In this document: in pieces, positions 22,354 through 32,212 of the stretch
Layout: every line of letters starts with the position of its first letter
Position numbering within the stretch: the stretch's first letter is position 1
NCBI RefSeq assembly: GCF_042453785.1
Contig: NC_091677.1
Location: forward strand, 19,655,501-19,719,500
Source of the DNA: Malus domestica
Lineage: Eukaryota; Streptophyta; Magnoliopsida; Rosales; Rosaceae
Direction of reading: 5' to 3'
DNA: 64,000 bases
The notes under the pieces: model-generated
Database searches by the model: none
What the model saw: the letters and a program-made list of their open reading frames with translations, nothing else
Told to the model about the DNA's origin: nothing
Made by a program: the position numbers and the translations under genes

Positions 22354-24602
22354 CAGATATAGAAGATCGATGGGAACGAGACTTTAAGTGCAAATGATAA
22401 GGTTGGCAGCCGCAACGAGTAGGAAAAACTTGTGAAACTTTGAATGTACAGTCTTAGAGGCAACCCTCAACTCCATCACAAGTTTTTACGTCAAGTTGAA
22501 GTATCTTAAACTCAAAAGAACAACACATTAATTAATTGCTTTCCCAAAACAACCCAAAGTGTCCCATTTGTTTAGTCTTCCATTAGATTAATTATTACAA
22601 ATTAATTAGTTTGAGCCATATCTAAGAGTAAATTTAGATGACATGATGATCACAATACACTAGACAGCCCGACAAGCAAGAGTCTAATGTTAGGATTAAC
22701 ATCCTTAACTTTAGTTTGACTTGCGATACAAAATTGCCAAACTTTTTATAAGTGTTTTTTTTTTTTGTCATACGATTGATTTTATTAAATTAAATGCTAA
22801 ATTAACCACTGCCTGAATTCAAACCATGCCATCATACAAAAAATCAACTCTTTTTCATCAGTATGATAAAGGGGGTTCCCCAACCCAACAAAATTGGCAA
22901 TAAGCCTATTTACCCCAAAAAAAATTATTGGAAAGTTTTTTTTTTATTTAATTTTTTTTTTTTTAAGAGGAGTGAAGGGTAACTTTATGTACAAGAAAGT
23001 GGTTGGGAGGATGATGAGTGTGAGGTGAGATTAGTGATAATGACTTCAAGGTACGTTAACATGTATGGACGTCAATGTTACAAAGGAGAACCCAAAAGGA
23101 GAAAGAAAATGATGAAAAGTTCATACCAAAATGGAAAATTACAAAACTAACTAATGGGTTGGGACTTGGGAGTCTGAGGACAAATAGGTGATGATGGGTA
23201 TTGGGGAGGGCTCAGATTGGATTGTAATGGATTACTCCTTAATTTTTAAGGCACGTTGAAGATAGAATTGAATGATTTTTTATTTGGACGGGATTAGAAG
23301 AAGATTGGACATGAAGAAAACTCATCCCTTCTAATCCTACAATTTTGAAGAGAATTGGAATGGATAAGTTTTTTTCATGAGTAATTCATCTTTTTACTCT
23401 CTAGTTGTTCATAATATTTACATTCCTCACCTCTAATATACCTTTAAATTAAGGATTTATCAATTCAAATTCAATCTTACATACCAAACGAACCCATGAA
23501 GATTTGGAAGTGATAAGGATTTAAGTTGTAAGGAATGAATGAGGATTAATAAGAGTTTACTAAAGTTTGTTGGACTTTGCAACTGTGGACGTAACCATAT
23601 TAGATAGAACGGATGGGCTCCCTCTTAGGTAGTCGGGTGTGAATTCCTCTCATTGCAATCTATATTAGTTTAACTTATTGAAAAGAAAATCTAAGGAAAC
23701 TTTCTCCTACAGAGTTTGATACAATCCATTGTTTTTGGGTTAGAAATAGGGCACAAGGTTGAGACACCAATGTGTCGTCTAAATACAATATTATATGGAG
23801 AATATAAAATATAGTGTTATATTATTGACTTGACACGTAACGATAATATCTTAATGAATGTATTTGTCATCATGCCTCTTCTCTTGCGTATTTATACACA
23901 TAATTACCATTATTATCAACTATATCAAAGTTTCAATTCAATACCATCGGATTGTAATGTATTAAATTTGTTTAATATCAATCAATATCCCATTTTATTC
24001 AAGAAAATTTTACTTTAAAAATGTATTAGATTTACTTTATTAATTTTCATCTAGGTGATAATTAACCACTTTGATTTTAGATGATAAAAGCAACGTAAGT
24101 GTTGGTTAATGAGGGAAAAAAGATGTGATTTAAAAAATACGGAGATAGCAAAACATGGAAAACACGAAACTTCTTTACTTTTCAAATAATAAAGCAATTC
24201 ATTCAATTACAATATGGTTTATTATGTGATACTTAGCGTTACGATCTAGTGATGTTCTTTCCTATTTGTAAATGGTGGTAGGGGTGTCTCTTGAGTTCAA
24301 TATCAATGGATACCGAATTCGATGTCAAATTATTATGACTAGTACATTGTGTAGCTTTGTCCAATTTCACGCCCCTTAATTAATGTAAAATAATCATTGT
24401 ATATTAAAAAATTTATGTTAACATTTGTCTCTAAAGCGAGAAGTAACCAAATCACATCTAAACAAATAATAGGATCAGCAAGAAATGCGACTAAAATGAA
24501 ATCTCATTTTTTTTAAGAGTCGATCGTGGTCAATAATATAATCAATAAATGCAATTAATATTAGTATTTCGAGTTTAGATCCTTTGTTTTTTCCTTTTGG
24601 TA
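22354..24602. other. Intergenic region, no gene seen
   Basis: AT-rich. It contains a poly(T)-led fragment near 22750-22860 and a T-rich stretch at about 22935-22965, both resembling ends of old non-autonomous repeats. The left part should hold the phospholipase D promoter. No coding sequence was recognised. Confidence 0.45.
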
Positions 24603-25630
24603 TTTTTGTTTGGCCTAATCGGATAAACATTCCTCGTGGTGATAAGGTAATCAGAAGATAGCTTTTGTGGTAAAAAAATTAGGATTTAAACCCTTGTGGT
24701 AGAGTCCGTTAGCAAATTTGGTCCAAAATTGATTTTTCCGTTACTTGTCTGTTAAATACAAGGATAAAAATGTATTTTAACTTGTACGCCTTCTTCTTCC
24801 TCCCTCTGTATTTCATCTATTTATATCTTAAAACAACCCCTACCAGAAAACCACAGAAAATAAACCATGATCATTAATCTCTCAACTTCTCCACCCTCCT
24901 CTTCTTTCTCTCTCATCAAGTTATCCAATTCCAAATCACCCATCTCTGATTTTCCATCAAAACCCAAAAACCACCACCCAAAACCTCCATCTTCTTCCAT
25001 TTGCTTACATGAATGCCTTGGAGATAAGCTGCAACGAAGTGACCGCTCTCATGGACAATAATTATGGCCGTTAACACTGCAGCTGCCTCCAAAACCAACT
25101 GAGCACTTTCAAAGTTGCCAGAGTCGAACCCAAGAATCGCACAAGTCTTAAACTTGAACCTTTTCCCATGTGGGCACCTGCCATTTTCAATGAAAAATCG
25201 ATCCTTGCAGTGAAAACCAAGGTCTGGTGAAGAAAATTAGCAGCAAATGGAAGAAGATAGAGGTTTTGGGTTTTGATGGAAAATCACACATGGGCGATTT
25301 GGAATTGGATAACTTGATGAGAGAGAAAGAAGAGGAGGGTGGAGAAGCTGAGAGATTAATGATCATGGTTTATTTTATGTGGTTTTCTGGTAGGGGTTGT
25401 TTTAAGATATAAACAGATGAAACGCAGAGGGATGAAGAAGAAGGCGTACACGTTAAAATACATTTTTATCCCTATATTTAACAGTCAAGTAATGAAAAAA
25501 TTAATTTTGGACTAAATTTGCTAACGGACTCTACCACGAGAGTTTAAATCCTAATTTATTTATCATGAGAGCTATCTTCCGATTATCTTATCACCACAAT
25601 GACTGTTTATCCGATTAGGCCTTTTTGTTT
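24603..25630 (-). mobile_element. Pack-MULE (Mutator-like) with long inverted arms and captured host gene
   Basis: The element 24612-25621 (1010 bp) is flanked by the 9-bp duplication TTTTTGTTT at 24603-24611 and 25622-25630, the size made by Mutator transposition. Both ends start GGCCTAATCGGATAAACA reading inward. The arms (about 24612-25005 and 25621-25242) are nearly 400 bp and strongly similar, with small indels. No transposase is present, so it is non-autonomous. The unique centre (about 25006-25241) plus the inner part of the right arm form a piece of a site-2 protease gene. Confidence 0.9.
25003..25366 (-). pseudogene. Captured fragment of a chloroplast site-2 metalloprotease gene (ARASP-like)
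   Basis: On the minus strand, from the ATG at 25366, the frame begins MIINLSASPPSSSFSLIKLS, resembling a transit peptide. After a frameshift it continues CAILGFDSGNFESAQ, then VLEAAAVLTAIIIVHESGHF and AAYLQGIHVSK. HESGH is the HExxH zinc-binding motif of the first membrane segment of plastid S2P-type proteases such as Arabidopsis ARASP. The fragment stops right after GIHVSK where the opposite arm begins, so the second zinc ligand region and PDZ domain are absent. The family's next residues would be FAVGFGP. It is not expected to be catalytic. The left arm carries a second copy of the first 40 or so codons (ATG at 24867, plus strand). Confidence 0.85.
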
Positions 25631-26579
25631 TGTTGAAATTGAAACTTACTATTATATATCCTCCTATAACTTTTACGCAGATGATCAATTTGACACATGA
25701 AGTTTGGGATTTATCTCCATTAGCCCCGGAGCCAGACCCATAGAGCATGGGTCGGCAACTACCTAAACGAAACCCAAAAATTTCCCTTATTGGCCTACTT
25801 TCGCCCATCATGACTATTATAAGTAGTACTAAGTGACTTAGTTCTTTCATTAAAAATATATATAAAAGAATGACAATCATTTTTCTTTCCTCAAAACTAG
25901 CAACTGTTTTTTATTGTTCTCCTCCATTTCAAACTAATTTCATCCTATTGACTCAAATTTTTCTATCCCAACTTCCTTCCTCAATCCTTCCCGTACTACT
26001 ATTACTCGGACATGCCCACGAACAAGGCAACTTAGGTAATGTTGGAGTACAATTCTAATTTACTTGTTACATTGACTCTAGTGTTACTGGTTGCAACACT
26101 TTTAGTAGATAAAGTTGTTTCCGCTATGAATATGAGTAATGTCTTTAGACTGTAGGCTCATTTAATAAGCATTTAGTGTATTTTGTTTTCATATTTGTAC
26201 TATATAGATAGAAGATACACATGTGAAGTAAAGGAGGAATGAAGAAGGGTTCATATTGAAATGAATTTTAAGTCAATTTCCTTCCATCCTACTTTTGTCC
26301 ATCATTGTCCATGCCATACTATAAACTGAAAGCTAAAACTTAAAAAGTTTTAACCGATATTTATACGTGAAAAAGTAACATGTTTTTTGGTCGAGCGTGA
26401 AAAAATAGGGTAATGTAGAGAGATTAAATTTTTAAATCGAATTTACAAACTAAATAATGTAGTTGTAGATAATTAGGTTATTGATTAAGAGTCGTTCAAT
26501 GTACTTATTTATTATTAGTAACAAATCAATTAATGTTTAAATTTAATTTAAAATTTTAATTTCTGTAACATTATCCGGA
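25631..26579. other. Intergenic region, no gene seen
   Basis: AT-rich, with short open frames only (for example 25870-26058, hydrophobic, unrecognised). No repeat boundary was found. Confidence 0.4.
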
Positions 26580-27030
26580 AGAATAACAGTGACAACCAAC
26601 CTGAAACGTAGATTTCTCCACCATCAGCGAGGCGAGGCCCGCACTCGCTGTACAGCCCTGGTTTAAGTTACCCAATGCGGCAATTTTAAAGTTACAGGAT
26701 CCTCGACATTCTGACGTGGCACCTTATCATTGGCTAACTCTGCCAAAACACCAGATTTCGCCCAATAGAATCCTGCCACGCGTCTGAACAACTGGCTTCC
26801 AGTAGTAGAAAGGGGCACCTTGGTCCAAAAGGAAAAGGTTCAACTACTTTTTTGGCTGTGGTTCCAGCAAGCCACGTGGCATTGAGGGCAGGCCTCCACC
26901 GCGTTGGTACCCATAGGTCGCTTTCTCATTCTCGTCCCCACGGAGCTTAGTGTGGTCTTGTCGACACAATGCTCCAACCGTTCCCTTCTTGAAGAGTAGT
27001 TGAAGATTGGGCCCAAGATTTTGTACAAGG
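26580..27030. promoter_or_regulatory. GC-richer block with G-box motifs, promoter-like
   Basis: Stands out in AT-rich DNA. It contains GACGTGGCACC followed by TTATC (about 26711-26728), CCAAT (about 26761) and a palindromic CCACGTGGC (about 26872). This combination of ACGT core, GATA-type and CCAAT elements resembles light-regulated plant promoters. No gene follows on either strand within 2 kb, so it may be a detached promoter fragment or an unrecognised exon. Confidence 0.3.
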
Positions 27031-28240
27031 CAACTTTAGAATGTTTGATGTCACATAATAATGCGGTGCACCTGCTTATTTTCCCTCCTATGTCGTCGTC
27101 TACCTACGTTATTCGTGTGAAAGTAACATCTTTCTTTGGCTTTGCACAACATAATTGAGTTTAGGGTAGATACTGGATTACTTGATTAGAGTATGGAATA
27201 ATTAGTTCTATGTATTCTCTTTCACTTCTCTAGGAAAACCATCTCAGTTTCAATTTTTGTTATTAATTTTTTTTTTTTGACAAACAATAAATTTTGTTAA
27301 ATTAATCACTAACGAAATTCAAACCCAGCTGTCCACTATGGTAAGTGGCGACTTGCTTTTAAATATAATTTCATTTGGTAACTATTTTTAGTTTTTTAAA
27401 ACAATGAAAAATTAAAAATGAAATAGTTTAAGTATTATAAGGTTCTCATTAAACATCACTCTTAATTATGAGTTCTTTAAGTGCGTGGCATGTGTGGATG
27501 GAAATTTTGCCATGGACGAAACAATTTCAACAATTAAGCTAATTGACAAACACCCACAAAAATGGAGGGTATTCGCCAAAGGACTTCCAATGCATAAGTC
27601 AGAGAAAAGGGTTGATATAAGCTAAATTAAAAGAGTTATGAGTAGTAAGTAGCGACTATCGATTTTCCTAGTTGACTTGCTAATTATAGGAGAGACTCTT
27701 CGTATGCAGCCTAACAATAGAGTTGCAGGCCATGCTAAGCAAACCTTTGTTCTTCTACTAGGATGGTGCAAACTTTAGTGAGCAGACCTCTTGAGCATAT
27801 CTCTAGGCAACACAGATGCGGTACCTTGTATGCAACACCAATGTGGAAGTATTCTACAAGGTCGTTGCAGAGGATGCTCCCTAACATACATCTGGAGGAC
27901 ACTTCAGCAATTCCCGTCAAGCACAGGGACTAACTGACAGGCCAATAGTATATCAAGGCTATTCGCTTTTAGGCTGTTTGGCGGGAGATGAGTTTCAGGG
28001 CTGATGAATGTGGATTTCTTGGGCGTTCTGCAGAATAGAGGCCCGTAAGCCCATCAAGGTATGGATAATATCTGCATGGTCCATCAAGGGCATGACAATC
28101 ACATTGAGCTGAGAATACATGTGGCATGCTCTAACAGGTTAGGATATTTTATGTCCCAACAACTTAGTCATCCAATAGTTATTCAATAAAAGACAAACAA
28201 TATTATTTCAATTAAACATGAAATTTCAACTTTTTTCTTT
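27031..28240. other. Intergenic region, no gene seen
   Basis: Includes a poly(T)-led repeat end near 27270-27350 (TTTTTTTGACAAACAATAAA), similar in style to the one at 22760. The segment 27715-28150 is more balanced in composition, but its frames are broken and unrecognised. Confidence 0.4.
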
Positions 28241-28570
28241 TAGGTGAAGAGATTGTGAGTTTATTAGAAGACATTATCGAAGCTTACGATCATCGAGAAT
28301 AGAAATCTAGATTATATCCGGAGGCTCCTCGTATCGACATACATCAAAAGCGGAAAATAAGGCTAACTTGGCCAATCTATAGGCCATCAAATTGGCAAAA
28401 TAGCGGATGTGACAACTTGAGAATCCATAAAGCTGCCCGAACCAATTCTAATATCTTCTGCCACCAATCCTAGTTAGGGACTACTGGTATGAATACCACC
28501 AAGAGTTTGAATCACTTGTAGGGCATCACCCTCTCAAATAATTTGAGATCAATTCTTATCCAATGTTAAT
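28241..28570 (-). pseudogene. Relic of a LINE-type RNase H domain
   Basis: Minus-strand translation in two frames gives EGDALQVIQTLGGIHTSSP, GLVAEDIR, then AYRLAKLALFSAFDVCRYEE and PPDII. These blocks are the C-terminal half of the RNase H-like domain (RVT_3) found at the end of plant LINE polyproteins. Stops and a frameshift interrupt it. No reverse transcriptase is visible alongside. Confidence 0.65.
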
Positions 28571-29260
28571 TGAACAGTTAAACAATTTATGATTTAGTTG
28601 ATTTGTTGCAAAGAATATTTAATGAATGAATTTGAAACTAGACGATTTTGATCATCTTGTAGCATTCAAAAATCAGATTTGTATTGTTTGCTCTTTGTGT
28701 TTAGGGTAATTGTTGGTGGTGTCATGTTGAAGTTAATTTATTGATTTAGTTTGTGCAAATTCCTCTCCATATCAAGATTGGTTATTGGAGATTATGTACC
28801 TAATATGACATCCTCTTGTATTGTTTGGTTCTCTTATACTGTTCGATTTTCATCAATGAAATCACTATATCGTTGTTGTTCCCAAAAAATTGCGAAGATA
28901 GCCCAAAAAATTTTGACTGAAAAGGTTAGTAGCATCTTCCCCTATATTGTAGAAACAATCAAACGCAGACAAAACACAAGATGAAATAATGGCCATATGC
29001 CCATAAATAATTCACATAACACAAAAGTTGTCCAAACTTTAATCAACATCAACCAATCACAACACACATCATGCCATGCACATACCATCAAAACAGTGCA
29101 CCTCACCACCACCCTATAAAAACCCCACTCACACATAATTTAATTCCCTTCACTCTCCCCAATTTCCACTGTCTCTTCGCCTTCCTCTTCTTCTTCGCTC
29201 TTCTGTCAACCTTCAACTCCCTCCCAACAGTCAAAAAGTCAAAGCCCAAACCACCGTCCG
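28571..29260. other. Upstream region of the PRA1 gene
   Basis: No coding sequence. A TATA box, CTATAAAAACC, lies at about 29113-29123, roughly 140 bp before the start codon. Between them is a C/T-rich 5' UTR. The open frames on either strand over 29071-29330 are low-complexity or shadow frames. Confidence 0.55.
29113..29123 (+). promoter_or_regulatory. TATA box of the PRA1 gene
   Basis: CTATAAAAACC in a C-rich context, at a plausible distance upstream of the ATG at 29261 with a pyrimidine-rich leader between. Confidence 0.6.
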
Positions 29261-29821
29261 ATGACCACCTACGGCACGATCCCGACCTCCTCCTCGTCTT
29301 CCCAAGGCCCCTCCGGCGAGTACATCTCACGCGCCAAGGACCGCATCAGGGCCGGCCTCGGCGCCCGCCGGCCATGGAAGCTGATGTTCAACTTCCGGTC
29401 CTTCAACTTCCCCTCCTCCTTCTCCGACGCCTTCGGGCGGGTCCGATCGAACGTCGCCTACTTCCGGATGAACTATGCCATCGTGGTGCTCCTGATCCTG
29501 TTCCTCAGCCTGCTCTGGCACCCGATCTCGCTCATCGTCTTCGTCGTCATGATGGCCGCCTGGCTCTTCCTCTACTTCCTCCGCGACGAGCCGCTGTTGC
29601 TGTTCGGAAAAACGGTAGACGACCGCGTCGTTTTGATCGTGCTGGCGGTGGTGACGATCGTGCTGCTGTTCTTAACCCACGCGACGGTGAATATTCTGGT
29701 GGCGCTGCTGATTGGGGTTGTGTTGGTGATTGCGCACGCGGCGTTGAGGAAGATGGATGACTTGCCGGTGGACGAAGAGAACTCTGCGTTGTTGACTACG
29801 CCTGCATCTTCCTCTGCTTAA
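29261..29821 (+). CDS. PRA1: PRA1 family protein (probably clade F)
   Basis: Prenylated Rab acceptor 1 proteins are small membrane proteins of the ER, Golgi and endosomes that interact with Rab GTPases in vesicle traffic. A single uninterrupted exon gives 186 residues, normal for plant PRA1. A hydrophilic N-terminus (MTTYGTIPTSSSSSQGPSGE) is followed by the conserved RPWKLMFNFRSFNFPSSF. Two long hydrophobic hairpins lie at about 73-107 and 122-162 with the family's NYAIVVLLILFLSLLWHPIS and RDEPLLLFG between and within them. The acidic C-terminal DDLPVDEE is like the ER-export signal of the family. The first two thirds of the coding sequence are very rich in G and C, especially at third positions, unlike the neighbouring DNA. 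Confidence 0.93.
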   Translation: MTTYGTIPTSSSSSQGPSGEYISRAKDRIRAGLGARRPWKLMFNFRSFNFPSSFSDAFGRVRSNVAYFRMNYAIVVLLILFLSLLWHPISLIVFVVMMAAWLFLYFLRDEPLLLFGKTVDDRVVLIVLAVVTIVLLFLTHATVNILVALLIGVVLVIAHAALRKMDDLPVDEENSALLTTPASSSA

Positions 29822-30250
29822 ATACTCCAATTCGATTCTCTGTTTTCTTTTTCTTTTTCTTTTTTTGTAATTTATGGGTTTTGGTGATCGAAGTTGTTGA
29901 TTGTATCCGCCACTCTGCTGCTGCACCCAATTTGTTGGTTTGTGATGAATCTAGTATTTTTTTTTTTTTTTTTTTATGGTGGAAAATTGTTGTGCATTTT
30001 TGTTCCCGATTTTGTTTCCTACGTGCTCGTGTGTCTGTGTAATCTGGTTCTGCCTTGTCAAATGGTATTTTTACTTGTCCTCGCTCATGCTGATGAACTA
30101 GCCGATGAGCCGACCCTGGAGGAACCAGTCGTCATAACTTGAGTGGCATAGATGTTTCTGCGGAGTTGAACATGCTCAACTGCTCTTTTCTTAGATTGGA
30201 GTTGAACACACTTTTCTAAGGAACTACTAAAATTTTGTCTTTGCATTTCA
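29822..30250. other. 3' region of the PRA1 gene
   Basis: T-rich 3' UTR with a T tract at about 29956-29976. There is no second gene. A short open frame (about 30061-30139, ending EEPVVIT) may belong to the following pseudogene but is unrecognised. Confidence 0.5.
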
Positions 30251-31125
30251 GGATGCACTGCTCCAGAAACGGATCAAGTATAACTTGCAGGATCCCGATC
30301 TGCATCATTCTTTCATTATGTGGAGGGGATCTTCTGATTCCGGAGTCATATATATATATGTTTCAAGTGGAGTCGTGGTTTTGTTGACTCGTGTCATTTG
30401 ATAATTTTTGCTTCAGGAATGCTCTCCGGTGGGGAAAGAATACCGGTTCAGCTAAAACTAAAGCGTGCTGGTTCAGCAGTTTATAACAGAGCATCTTCAC
30501 TGGAAGCATTGGTCAGTGTCCTTGGACCTTGTGGTTTCCTTGAACATATTTTGGTTCACTCTCATCTGAATCCAAAAAAGAAACACACGCACACGCATGC
30601 AAGTTCGTTTTTTCATAATAATCAAGCATGTTCTTGATGGCACCATACTTGTTGATATTCTACATGCTTATTTGAAATTACAATCCTCTAGGTAACTTAT
30701 GATTCACTACCCAGTAAACGAGATTATGAGTTGGTAACATAAATTGAATGACATTCTGAGTTGTTAACATAAACTGAACGAGATTTTGAGTTGCTAACAT
30801 AAACTGAACGGGATTCTGAGTTGTTAACATAAACTGAACGAGATTCTGAGTTGTTAACATAAACTGAACGAGATTCTGAGTTGTTATTATAAACTAAACT
30901 AGATTCTGAGTTGTTAACATAAACTGAACGAGATTCTGAGTTGTTATTATAAACTGAACGAGATTCTGAGTTGTTATTATAAACTGAACGAGATTCTGAG
31001 TTATTAACATAAACTGACGCTTCATATTATGTAGGTTGGTTATCTTTACCTGAATGATATGGAACGTTTAGAAGTCATGGTAAAGTTGGGATTCTCAACA
31101 GATTCTTCTGAGCAGTTAATTTGAG
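30251..31125 (+). pseudogene. Truncated Mini-RNase III gene copy
   Basis: Three exon-like blocks with acceptor and donor sites. Block A starts after TTGCATTTCAG (DALLQKRIKYNLQDPDLHHS). Block B (about 30417-30510) reads NALRWGKNTGSAKTK in one frame, then RAGSAVYNRASSLEAL in another. Block C starts after ATTATGTAG (31034) and reads VGYLYLNDMERLEVMVKLGF and a TGA near 31122. LRWGKNTGSAKTK and SSLEALVGYLYL correspond to the RGRNAKSG and FEALLGYLFL blocks of bacterial Mini-RNase III, the rRNA-maturation RNase III domain without an RNA-binding domain. Plant homologues are nuclear-encoded and organellar. The N-terminal half with the first catalytic residues is missing and block B is frameshifted. 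The intron between B and C contains the 30-bp minisatellite. Confidence 0.75.
30720..31017. repeat. 30-bp minisatellite, about ten units
   Basis: Ten head-to-tail units of consensus GAGATTCTGAGTTGTTAACA followed by TAAACTGAAC. Several units carry TTATTA in place of TTAACA. The array occupies most of the intron between blocks B and C of the Mini-RNase III relic. The open frame on the minus strand is a by-product of the 30-bp period. Confidence 0.93.
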
Positions 31126-31735
31126 AGGAGCCTGAGGAGGTAAACGGTACGTCAACACAAGCCGTTTCGTGCATTCATGCAGTATACTTATTTATTTTTC
31201 TTGATAGATTGTATTTGGCGGGGGAAAGGCTTTATGTTAATTTGTTTTCTCGTTGGTTTTCGATAGAGTCCTAGTTATGTCAATTTTGCATACATTGTTC
31301 GGCAATCTGCTTGTTCTTCTTGGCAGGCAAGCATCCTAGTGAACGAAGTGTTGCTTCTATATAATGGTGGGAGGAGATTTGGATCTTTGATTGTGGGTGG
31401 TAGGGGAGGTGCAAGTGGCGTTGCTGGGTGGTTGGGGAAGGGGTGAAGACCATTGAGTGTGTTTGGGTTTGCGGAGCGTAGGGTGGATGTCTGAGGTGAC
31501 TTTGGTTGGGTTTCTTTTTTGTTTTCCTTTTTTTCTTTCTAAATCCATTTTATATGTGGGATAAAACAGAGATTTCAAAGTAAATAAAAATAAGTTCGGT
31601 TTAGAAAATTTGGGTCCCGAGTTAAAATTGACTTTAGCTTTGGATACTTCATTTGGAGAAGTGATTTCCGAACATTTTTTTCTTTATACTAACAAATCAA
31701 AGAAAATTTAATAAATCAAAAAAATTTAAATATCA
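31126..31735. other. Region without a recognised gene
   Basis: Possible remainder of the Mini-RNase III copy's 3' flank at the left. The minus frame 31357-31578 is Lys/Pro/Ser-rich and unrecognised. Confidence 0.35.
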
Positions 31736-31872
31736 ACTCAGAATCTCGTTTAGTTTATAATAACAACTCAGAATCTTTTTAAACTGAACAAGATTCTGAG
31801 TTGTTATTTTTTTACACAACCAAGTCCTTTAATAAATCAAAGAAAATTTAAAGGACTTGGTTGTGTAAAAAA
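31736..31872. repeat. Nested inverted repeats with minisatellite motif
   Basis: The minisatellite motif AACTCAGAATC / GATTCTGAGTT recurs here in both orientations (about 31737-31805), forming a palindrome. Next to it is a perfect 22-bp inverted repeat, 31811-31832 with 31848-31869, enclosing a 15-base loop (arms start TTTACACAACCAAGTCC). Strong hairpin potential; no terminal features of a known transposon were found. Confidence 0.8.
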
Positions 31873-31929
31873 TAAATAAATCTTTTTAATAACGAGGGAG
31901 ATAAGTCATTCAATACTACGATTAACTAG

Positions 31930-32100
31930 TGTTCTAAAAAGCGTTCTAGGCGGATGCCTAGGTGTTGGGCAGTGGACCGTCACCATGATTCTTCCAAAAA
32001 CATTCTATAAATCATCAAGGGTATTAGGCGGTGTCTAGGCGGCCGATTGGGTGGGCTAGGCGGCCTTGGCGGCAGACTAGGCGGTTCTGTAAAAAAATAA
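31930..32100. repeat. GC-rich TAGGCGG repeat block
   Basis: The motif TAGGCGG (or a one-base variant) occurs about seven times within 170 bp of otherwise AT-rich DNA. It resembles the conserved end of a dispersed plant repeat I have seen in many genomes, but I cannot name the family. Confidence 0.45.
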
Positions 32101-32212
32101 TACGTCGTCATTTCACTACACCGCATAATATTGCAATGAAATCTTAAAGTTTGTGTATAAGATTATAATGTTGATGTGATATAAAATAACACACAATCTT
32201 AAACCTTCTTCT

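Noticed and set aside
29071..29760. 229-residue open frame overlapping PRA1 on the plus strand
   Set aside because: Arg/Pro-rich shadow of the GC-rich PRA1 coding sequence in another frame.
30678..30860. Repetitive 60-residue protein on the minus strand
   Set aside because: It is the 30-bp minisatellite read in one frame; unit length divisible by three keeps the frame open by chance.
30720..31017. CRISPR-like array
   Set aside because: The units are contiguous with no unique spacers, and this is a plant genome; it is a minisatellite.
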